From the NCBI GenBank assembly GCA_003158365.1, contig PMIW01000093.1, positions 1 through 20,888 of the forward strand: a DNA stretch of 20,888 nucleotides. Direction: 5' to 3'. A model generated the notes under the pieces. It was not told where the DNA came from. It was given only the letters and a program-made list of their open reading frames with translations, and did no database searches. Below, piece after piece: positions 15,100 to 20,888 of the stretch (position 1 is its first letter; each line of letters begins with the position of its first letter). The translations under genes and the position numbers were made by a program. This stretch comes from Ignavibacteriota bacterium. GTDB lineage: Bacteria; Bacteroidota; Ignavibacteria; Tepidaquicellales; Tepidaquicellaceae.

Positions 15100-15591
15100 T
15101 TATAATATCTTTGATAAATCAGTATCTTTGTACTGATTGGTAGCAAAAAACTTTAAAATCTTCTCGAAATCCCCTGATTCTGAATACCCGGGATAGTTAT
15201 TGCAAACATCACCGTTGTATTTGTATTTTATTACTGAACCGTCAGGATTTAAAAAAACATTGGTTGGATACCCTGTAGCTCCGAATAACTTTGCCAAATC
15301 ACCGGCAGAATATTGCTTGCCGTTGTATTCATATTTATCACTGCTCGAGACATTTAATTTTATAAAGATAAAATTGGTGTTTATATAATTTTTGATGTTT
15401 TCAGAAGCATATACAGACTGCATTTTTTCACACCAGCTGTCCGATTCCACATATATGCTTATTAATACTTTTTTATTATTAGATTTAGCTTTTGATAAAC
15501 CATCGTTAAAAGAATATGTGTTTTGTGCAATCGTATTAACGGAAAACATCACAATTAAACCGATGATAAATAAAACTTTTATTGTTTTCAT
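15100..15591 (-). CDS. Exported thioredoxin-fold protein with a single active-site cysteine
   Basis: A signal peptide (about 1-22, ending TIAQ) is followed by a thioredoxin fold of the thioredoxin-7/DUF255-like type. The active-site position reads S-W-C54-E-K-M57, so the usual second cysteine of CxxC is a methionine. The cis-proline loop is intact (ATGYPTNVFLNPDG, with P109). The only other cysteine is C130 in GDVCNNYPG. Without a resolving cysteine, classic disulfide reduction is unlikely; monothiol chemistry, a mixed disulfide with C130, or a purely structural role are alternatives. There is a 111-base gap to uppP upstream. A weak TTTG-N16-TAAATTTT pattern there may be its promoter. Confidence 0.82.
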   Translation of the reverse strand: MKTIKVLFIIGLIVMFSVNTIAQNTYSFNDGLSKAKSNNKKVLISIYVESDSWCEKMQSVYASENIKNYINTNFIFIKLNVSSSDKYEYNGKQYSAGDLAKLFGATGYPTNVFLNPDGSVIKYKYNGDVCNNYPGYSESGDFEKILKFFATNQYKDTDLSKIL

Positions 15592-15702
15592 TTTACAATT
15601 ATTTTGCTTCCTTTTAAACTTATCTTAGTTCAAAAAGTTTCATGCTTAATATTACTAAAATTTACCCATAATAGTCAATACAAAATAAACATTAAAAAAA
15701 CG

Positions 15703-16530
15703 CTAAATATTGTGTAAAACTCCCATGGATAGCAGTATAATGATTGCGACTCCTAGTAAAATTCTGTATATAATAAAAATTAAGTTCGACCTTGTTTTTA
15801 AATAGTTAATAAGAAATGCAATTGCAAAATATCCTACAATTCCTGATACTAAAGTAGCTATTACCAGGCTCATAGCATTTTCATTAAGCAATTCGTGTCT
15901 TTCGCTGTATAGTTCGTAAAGTCCGCTCAATCCGACAGCAGGAATGCTTAAAAGAAATGAAAACCTTGCTGTTACATCTCTTTTTAATCCGCAAAAGAGA
16001 CCGGCTGTTATAGTAACTCCGCTTCTGGAACTGCCGGGTATTAATGCTATAGCCTGTGCCAAACCTATCCACAGTCCGTCTTTAACAGTAATCTCAGTGA
16101 ATTCTTTCTTTTTTGATGATATTTTTTCGGCAATAAGCAGAATAACTGCCAGACCTATAAGAGAGCAGCTAACGACATATAATCCCCTCGCATCGCCTTC
16201 GATAAACTTTTTAAGAGTTAATCCGAATATCGATATAGGAATAGTACCAACCATAATTAAAATAAACATCCGTGAATAAGGATCTTCAAAAAATTTTCTT
16301 GTTCTCAATGCATTAAAAAATCCGGACAACATGAAAAAAATATCCTGCCTGAAATATATTAATGTCGCAACTAAAGTACCAATCTGTATTACTGCCGTAA
16401 ATGCAGCACCGGGGTCTCCCCATTTCAACAGGGCGGGTATAACCCTTATGTGAGCAGTACTGCTGATAGGTATAAATTCGGTTAATCCCTGAATCACACC
16501 ATAAACTATTGCTTTTATTAAATTATTCAT
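15703..16530 (-). CDS. uppP: Undecaprenyl-diphosphatase UppP (BacA)
   Basis: This inner-membrane enzyme dephosphorylates undecaprenyl diphosphate to recycle the lipid carrier of peptidoglycan and other surface polymers; extra copies give bacitracin resistance. Both signatures are intact: QGLTEFIPISSTAH (14-27), with E18 and H27, and PGSSRSGVTITAGL in the second half. About eight hydrophobic segments and a length of 275 residues fit the family. It starts 4 bases after the stop of the beta-barrel gene, so it probably shares the gyrB-end transcript. Seven Ts follow the stop without a clear stem. There is no Shine-Dalgarno sequence. Confidence 0.96.
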   Translation of the reverse strand: MNNLIKAIVYGVIQGLTEFIPISSTAHIRVIPALLKWGDPGAAFTAVIQIGTLVATLIYFRQDIFFMLSGFFNALRTRKFFEDPYSRMFILIMVGTIPISIFGLTLKKFIEGDARGLYVVSCSLIGLAVILLIAEKISSKKKEFTEITVKDGLWIGLAQAIALIPGSSRSGVTITAGLFCGLKRDVTARFSFLLSIPAVGLSGLYELYSERHELLNENAMSLVIATLVSGIVGYFAIAFLINYLKTRSNLIFIIYRILLGVAIIILLSMGVLHNI

Positions 16531-16534
16531 AAGG

Positions 16535-17260
16535 TTAAAAAAAGAAGAATTCCACTCCTAACCGGATCCCGGCACTTAAACTGCTCAGATTAACAGTTTC
16601 ATTTGTTCCGCTGGTCAGAAGTACATTCCCATTACTATCTTTTAAATTTGATAAAAAAGTTTTTGAAATATTACCGCTTAAGTAACCCGCAAATGACTTT
16701 CCAATCTGCGCATTTAATATTATTTCGGTTTTGAATCCGAAGCCGCCGGCTGTATAATTATTTTCATGTCCAAACTCTTTAACCGATAAATTTGAAAAAA
16801 TATATCCTGTTCCTGCACCAATTTTGAGATAAGAATATTCCTGAGGTATAATGTAATAAAACATTAAATACGGCTGATGACTGTTGTACGAAAAATTATA
16901 TTGCGGATATAAACTGACGTTATAACTTTTTAGAAAATATGAGTATTCACCTTTAACGGAATAACTATTTTTTATTTGCTTCTCTATTCCTAAGAAAAAA
17001 TCGAGACCGGAAGAAAAATCAGATAATTGCTCATTTTTTGTAAGAGATCCGTAATCCGGTATTTTATATTGTATAAAATTTTTCAGAGAAGGGTTATTCC
17101 CGTAAGATAATCCCATTCCGAAAGATAAGGATGTATATTTTTTGTTTTTATTTAGATTATGGAATGAAACATTTGTGGAATCCGCAAAGGAATCACACAC
17201 AAAGATTGTACAACTTATGCTAAGTGAAAAAACTATTATTAATAAAAACTTAAAATTCAT
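16535..17260 (-). CDS. Outer-membrane beta-barrel protein, small
   Basis: A signal peptide (about 1-26, SFA-D cleavage) precedes alternating hydrophobic/polar strands typical of an eight-stranded barrel. Examples are YTSLSFGMGLSYG, YSYLKIGAGTGYIF and GGFGFKTEIILNAQIG. The chain ends LSAGIRLGVEFFFF, a barrel-closing strand with a terminal aromatic, as needed for BAM recognition. I do not recognise a specific family; porin, adhesin-like or structural roles are all open. Its position, 26 bases after gyrB and 4 bases before uppP, is unusual for an outer-membrane gene and implies expression from the dnaN-gyrB transcript. Confidence 0.78.
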   Translation of the reverse strand: MNFKFLLIIVFSLSISCTIFVCDSFADSTNVSFHNLNKNKKYTSLSFGMGLSYGNNPSLKNFIQYKIPDYGSLTKNEQLSDFSSGLDFFLGIEKQIKNSYSVKGEYSYFLKSYNVSLYPQYNFSYNSHQPYLMFYYIIPQEYSYLKIGAGTGYIFSNLSVKEFGHENNYTAGGFGFKTEIILNAQIGKSFAGYLSGNISKTFLSNLKDSNGNVLLTSGTNETVNLSSLSAGIRLGVEFFFF

Positions 17261-17286
17261 TTTTTTATTTATAATTGTATATTGAA

Positions 17287-19278
17287 TTAAGCGTCTATAT
17301 TAGCATACTTAGCATTTTCTTCAATAAATTTTCTTCTGGGTTCAACTTCCTCTCCCATTAAAATTCTGAACATCTTATCCGCCGCAGAAGCATTTTCACT
17401 CGTTACCTGCAAGACAGTTCTCGTCTCGGGATTCATGGTCGTAGCCCATAGCTGTTCAGGATTCATTTCTCCGAGTCCTTTAAAACGTGAAATAACAACC
17501 TTAGTCTCGCTTACAGGTGCAGGTATTGGTGCCCCGCCTTCCTCAGTACTAACTATATTCTTTTTATCCACCCTCATAGATTTTAAAATTTCATCTCTTT
17601 CATTTTCATCATACGCATATAACTCTGATTTTCCCTTTTTAATCTTATACAACGGGGGTTGAGCAATATATAATCTGCCAGTATCGATAATTTCCCTCAT
17701 ATGCCTGTAAAAAAACGTAAGCAACAATGTTCTGATATGAGACCCGTCAACATCGGCGTCGCACATAAGAATAATTTTATTATATCTGATTTTCGATTCA
17801 TCGAACTCTTCGGAATTGCCCAAACCTGCACCTATGGCTGTAACAATTGAACGAATTTCATCGTTCTCGACAATTTTATTAATTCTTGCTTTTTCTACAT
17901 TCAGAATTTTTCCTTTTAAAGGAAGTATAGCCTGAAACCGCCTGTCCCTTCCCTGTTTAGCGGAACCGCCCGCGGAGTCTCCTTCAACGAGGTATAATTC
18001 GCATTGAGCAGGGTCAGATATGGAGCAGTCCGCCAGTTTGCCCGGAAGACCTGAAATCTCCAGCCCTGTTTTCTTTCTGGCAAGTTCTCTTGCTTTTCTC
18101 GCAGCTTCTCTTGCTTCGGCTGCCCTCAGGCATTTTTCAATAATTTTTTTTGCGACAGACGGATTTTCTTCAAGATAATTTCCAAGCTGTTCGCCCGTAA
18201 TTGACTGCACAATCCCTTTGACTTCACTGTTACCGAGTTTAGTTTTAGTCTGCCCTTCAAATTGCGGTTCAGGGATTTTCGCACTGACGACACATGTCAA
18301 ACCTTCCCTGAAGTCATCCCCTGTTAAAGTAATCTTGTCATTTTTAAATATCCCGTTCTTAGTACCGTAATTATTTAAAGTTCTTGTTAAAGCTGATTTA
18401 AACCCTTCAAGGTGCGTGCCGCCTTCGTGCGTATTGATGTTATTAACAAATGTAAGTATATCATCATTGTAGGATTCATTGTACTGGAAAGCAATTTCCA
18501 CCAGTACATTTTCTCTTTCACCTGTAATAAAAATCGGTTTTCCTGAAATAGATTTTTCGCCTTCATCAAGGTATTTAACAAAATCAATAAGACCGCCTTT
18601 GAACTTGAATTCATTTTTCTTACCCTGTCTTTCATCAGACATTATTATGGTTAAATCCTTATTTAAATATGCTAATTCCCTTAACCTGTCTTCGAGTGTC
18701 TCGTATTTAAAGTTGATGTTTTTAAATACGAGTTTATCGGGATAAAATGTCACTCTTGTTCCTGTTTTGCTTTTCACTTTTCCCGTAGTCTTAACTGGCG
18801 CAATAGCTTCTCCCCTTACGTATTTCTGATAATATATTTTTCCTTCCCTGTAAACTTCCACTTCCAGATATTCACTGAGCGCATTAACCACAGAAACGCC
18901 TACGCCGTGCAGTCCGCCGGATACTTTATAAGTACTCCTGTCGAATTTACCGCCCGCATTTAACTGGGTCATTACAACCTCAAGGGCTGATTTTTTTTCA
19001 GTCGGATGCATACCTGTCGGAATGCCCCTTCCGTTATCTTCAACTGTGAGCGAACCGTTTTTATTTACCGTCATCACGATTTTATCACAATACCCCGCAA
19101 GTGCTTCATCAATTGCGTTATCAATAACCTCATAAGCAAGATGGTGCAAACCTCTTGCCGATACATCACCAATATACATAGCCGGTCTGCGTCTTACATG
19201 TTCTAGTCCCTTCAGTACCTGTATATCACTTTCATCGTAGGATTCCTGTGAATGATTTCCGTTGTTATTTTTTGCCAT
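17287..19278 (-). CDS. gyrB: DNA gyrase subunit B
   Basis: GyrB supplies the ATPase and TOPRIM parts of DNA gyrase, which introduces negative supercoils. The GHKL ATPase begins with E50 (catalytic base) and N54 in AYEVIDNAIDEAL, then DNGRGIPTGMHP (81-92) and GGLHGVGVSVVNAL (121-134). The TOPRIM metal ligands are E432 in VEGDSAGGS, and D507 and D509 in CDADVDGSH. The conserved block LPLKGKILNVEKA is present. The C-terminal tail RFKGLGEMNPEQLWATTM (598-615) favours GyrB over ParE. At 663 residues it lacks the long insertion of enterobacterial GyrB; a short Ala/Pro linker (571-595) lies there instead. The gene starts at an ATG 12 bases after the DUF721 gene stop, within the recF-DUF721-gyrB run. 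Confidence 0.97.
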   Translation of the reverse strand: MAKNNNGNHSQESYDESDIQVLKGLEHVRRRPAMYIGDVSARGLHHLAYEVIDNAIDEALAGYCDKIVMTVNKNGSLTVEDNGRGIPTGMHPTEKKSALEVVMTQLNAGGKFDRSTYKVSGGLHGVGVSVVNALSEYLEVEVYREGKIYYQKYVRGEAIAPVKTTGKVKSKTGTRVTFYPDKLVFKNINFKYETLEDRLRELAYLNKDLTIIMSDERQGKKNEFKFKGGLIDFVKYLDEGEKSISGKPIFITGERENVLVEIAFQYNESYNDDILTFVNNINTHEGGTHLEGFKSALTRTLNNYGTKNGIFKNDKITLTGDDFREGLTCVVSAKIPEPQFEGQTKTKLGNSEVKGIVQSITGEQLGNYLEENPSVAKKIIEKCLRAAEAREAARKARELARKKTGLEISGLPGKLADCSISDPAQCELYLVEGDSAGGSAKQGRDRRFQAILPLKGKILNVEKARINKIVENDEIRSIVTAIGAGLGNSEEFDESKIRYNKIILMCDADVDGSHIRTLLLTFFYRHMREIIDTGRLYIAQPPLYKIKKGKSELYAYDENERDEILKSMRVDKKNIVSTEEGGAPIPAPVSETKVVISRFKGLGEMNPEQLWATTMNPETRTVLQVTSENASAADKMFRILMGEEVEPRRKFIEENAKYANIDA

Positions 19279-19290
19279 ATTCTAATTAAT

Positions 19291-19614
19291 TTATATAAAT
19301 ACTATTTCTTTAATGTTTTTCTTTTTGTCTTCTTTATACAAAAGTAAATTTAACCTTGTAATTATTTCGTTTCTTTTTGCAGAGAGCTCAAATCTCCAAA
19401 CCGCATTCTCCACTTTAACAAAAAGCTTGTTCTTTTTCAGTTCTACAGGTCTAGAAAATCTTGCTATTGTTTCTCCGACACATTCTTTCCAGACCTCGAG
19501 TATTTTCAATTCCTGCATCCTCTCTTCAAGTCCTAAATACTTAACAAAACCATCAATTTCATCTTTCAGGCAGACGACCCTGTTAATTCTGCTCTTTGTA
19601 TCAACTCTTCTCAT
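19291..19614 (-). CDS. DciA-like DUF721 protein
   Basis: The 107-residue protein matches DUF721, the family of DciA, which loads the replicative helicase DnaB in bacteria lacking DnaC. The core LGLEERMQELKILEVWKECVG (27-47) and the following block KLFVKVENAVWRFEL (63-77) carry the family pattern, including the conserved tryptophans W42 and W73. It lies directly between recF and gyrB, the typical place for the family. Its start overlaps the end of recF by 14 bases, with a strong Shine-Dalgarno site 7 bases ahead. Whether it loads helicase here has not been tested, so I leave the symbol open. Confidence 0.82.
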   Translation of the reverse strand: MRRVDTKSRINRVVCLKDEIDGFVKYLGLEERMQELKILEVWKECVGETIARFSRPVELKKNKLFVKVENAVWRFELSAKRNEIITRLNLLLYKEDKKKNIKEIVFI

Positions 19615-20815
19615 AAGATATCTCCCCTTTTAAAACTTTAATATAACTTATCTCTTCAGTTCCGAAAATATCTTTAAATTTTTCGTTATATCCTGTATCT
19701 ACTGATGTTAAAATAATCTGGCCAAAATCCTTTAAATGAGATATTATTTTAAATACCCTTTCAGCATCGAGTTCCGAGAGTATATCATCTAAAAGCAATA
19801 TAGGACTCGAGCCAAGTTTATCAAGGATAAAATAAAACTCCGCAAGTTTCAATCCTATTACAAAGGTTTTATGCTCGCCCTGAGAAGCGAAATTTTTCAG
19901 TTCAAATTCCTTTTCCTGTATATCCTCACCGTTATTATGCTTTTCCAGACTGAATATGTAATCATCTCTTTGCGGTCCTATTAAAGATAAACCTCTGGAA
20001 ATTTCCTCGGATTCCCGTTTTTTAAAATATTCGTTTATTTTTTCAGTAAATTCATCCCTGCCAATATTTAAAACATCGTCGGAATTCAGGGAAGAATCTT
20101 CCAGTATTTCCGAATAATATTTTATAATGGGTCTGTCCTGAGTCTTTAAAAGGTTACCGAAATTCTTTTCGAAGTAACTTTTGAATTCATTTATAAAACT
20201 GAGTCTTCTTATCAGGACTTCAATTGTCACGACAATTAACCCCTCGTTTATGGAATTCAGCAAATACCTGAAGTCCCGCTCCGAATAGCTCCTTTCGCTC
20301 TGGAAACTTTTCAACAAAGCATTTTTTTGTTTGAGAAGCCTGCTTAAATCTTTCAGGTAATCAAGATAAACCCTGCTTGTTTGCGATATAAGTATATCAA
20401 AGAACTTCCTTCTTTCCGAAGGATTTCCGTATGTAATATTTAAACTATGAGGAGAAAAAAATACTACCGGGAATTTTCCGAAAACCTCTGAAGAAAAGCG
20501 GGACACCTTTTCCTTGTTGAGCTGGTATGTTTTCTTCTTTGTATTTGAATTATAATTTAACGAAACTAAATAGTCGTTGCCCAAATCATTTTCAAAGACG
20601 CTGTCAATGAAAAATTCACCGGAACCGAATTTGACACAATCCTGGTCGGGTGAGCCAAGAAAACTTTTTCCGAATGTAACGAATGAAATACCTTCGAGGA
20701 TGTTTGTCTTTCCGTGTCCGTTATTCCCGTAAATAAAATTAAACTTGCTGTTTAATTCAATATCCTGAAGTCCGTAATTTCTGAAATCTCTTAACTTTAT
20801 CCTCTTTAAAACCAA
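19601..20815 (-). CDS. recF: DNA replication and repair protein RecF
   Basis: RecF is an SMC-like ABC ATPase that helps load RecA at DNA gaps with RecO and RecR. The Walker A loop is GNNGHGKT (30-37), the ABC signature is SQGEHK (311-316), and the Walker B/D-loop is LLLDDILSELD (340-350), with D343 and D344. The N-terminus (LKRIKLRDFRNY) is the RecF type. The 404-residue length is slightly above the usual 360-370, mainly in the helical middle. The start is TTG: the frame is closed by a TAA 12 bases upstream with no ATG between, and no usable ATG exists inside the conserved N-terminus. It starts 19 bases after the dnaN stop and overlaps the DUF721 start by 14 bases. Confidence 0.96.
   Translation of the reverse strand: MVLKRIKLRDFRNYGLQDIELNSKFNFIYGNNGHGKTNILEGISFVTFGKSFLGSPDQDCVKFGSGEFFIDSVFENDLGNDYLVSLNYNSNTKKKTYQLNKEKVSRFSSEVFGKFPVVFFSPHSLNITYGNPSERRKFFDILISQTSRVYLDYLKDLSRLLKQKNALLKSFQSERSYSERDFRYLLNSINEGLIVVTIEVLIRRLSFINEFKSYFEKNFGNLLKTQDRPIIKYYSEILEDSSLNSDDVLNIGRDEFTEKINEYFKKRESEEISRGLSLIGPQRDDYIFSLEKHNNGEDIQEKEFELKNFASQGEHKTFVIGLKLAEFYFILDKLGSSPILLLDDILSELDAERVFKIISHLKDFGQIILTSVDTGYNEKFKDIFGTEEISYIKVLKGEISYEKS
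19622..19627 (-). promoter_or_regulatory. Strong Shine-Dalgarno site for the DUF721 gene inside recF
   Basis: On the minus strand this reads GGGGAG, part of AAAGGGGAGA, 7 bases before the ATG ending at 19614. It lies within the last codons of recF. Spacing and position mirror the site before the YmdB-like gene. Confidence 0.75.
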
Positions 20816-20834
20816 TCCCTTATTCGTTTAATCT

Positions 20835-20888
20835 TTAACTTACTCTTACAGGCATTATTAATTCCATGAAATCTTCTCCGGGCAGTTG
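20835..20888 (-). CDS. dnaN: DNA polymerase III beta clamp, C-terminal end only (partial)
   Basis: The window ends inside this gene; only the last 17 codons and the TAA stop are visible. The peptide ends DFMELIMPVRVS, and LMPVR(L/V) is the very conserved C-terminus of the sliding clamp, forming part of the edge of the partner-binding pocket. The position just upstream of recF is the standard one. No more can be said about its length or start. Confidence 0.88.
   Translation of the reverse strand, partial: QLPGEDFMELIMPVRVS

Noticed and set aside
15944..16279. 111-codon plus-strand frame antisense to uppP
   Set aside because: It is fully inside a certain gene on the other strand, with no start signal or recognisable domain.
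17560..17575. DnaA-box-like TTATCCACC
   Set aside because: It has one mismatch, is single, and lies inside gyrB coding sequence; no cluster exists in any intergenic gap, so no origin is called in the window.
1..20888. Mobile element, phage, CRISPR or defence island
   Set aside because: There are no transposase, integrase, Cas or restriction-type proteins, no long terminal inverted repeats and no spaced direct repeats; codon and base use look even across the window.

Overview
This is a dense, AT-rich chromosomal segment of a Gram-negative bacterium, most likely from the Fibrobacterota-Chlorobiota-Bacteroidota (FCB) group. An Ignavibacteria-like lineage is my best guess, but it is not proven here. 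Four observations support this. Most starts have no Shine-Dalgarno sequence. Several intergenic regions carry the Bacteroidota-type promoter element TAnnTTTG. There are secreted proteins, lipoproteins and a small outer-membrane beta-barrel. The order dnaN-recF-DUF721-gyrB is the usual arrangement beside a bacterial origin. No tRNA, rRNA, CRISPR array, transposase or phage gene was found, and no gene-free stretch exceeds about 120 bases.

Layout. A terminator for a gene outside the window (31-60) precedes a secreted M1 aminopeptidase (139-1776), which is followed by an 8-bp tandem repeat and a perfect hairpin. Next come three minus-strand genes: a UMF1/Atg22-type MFS transporter, nusB, and a five-helix membrane protein with a YdcF/SanA-like DUF218 domain. 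Facing away from these is a plus-strand run: tmk, a C-terminal processing protease, an SPFH/prohibitin-like protein and an M19 dipeptidase. A good TAnnTTTG promoter then leads into a YkvA-like DUF1232 protein overlapping a YmdB-type phosphodiesterase. Two tandem paralogous lipoproteins of unknown role follow. Past a terminator lies the run comEA-like, PilM-like, rsmD, coaD.

From 15100 to the right edge every gene is on the minus strand. Read in the direction of transcription they are dnaN (last 17 codons), recF, a DciA-like DUF721 gene, gyrB, a beta-barrel protein, uppP and a single-cysteine thioredoxin-fold protein. dnaN to uppP are closely spaced or overlapping and look like one operon, in which replication and repair genes run into envelope genes.

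Most genes are housekeeping: nucleotide and cofactor synthesis (tmk, coaD), replication (dnaN, recF, gyrB), rRNA transcription and modification (nusB, rsmD), cell-wall lipid recycling (uppP) and envelope proteolysis. I see no clear new multi-gene system. The parts most worth a second look are the lipoprotein pair with its shared uncharacterised C-terminal domain, the degenerate PilM-like protein beside comEA without other pilus genes, and strong Shine-Dalgarno sites at only two starts, both inside an upstream gene.
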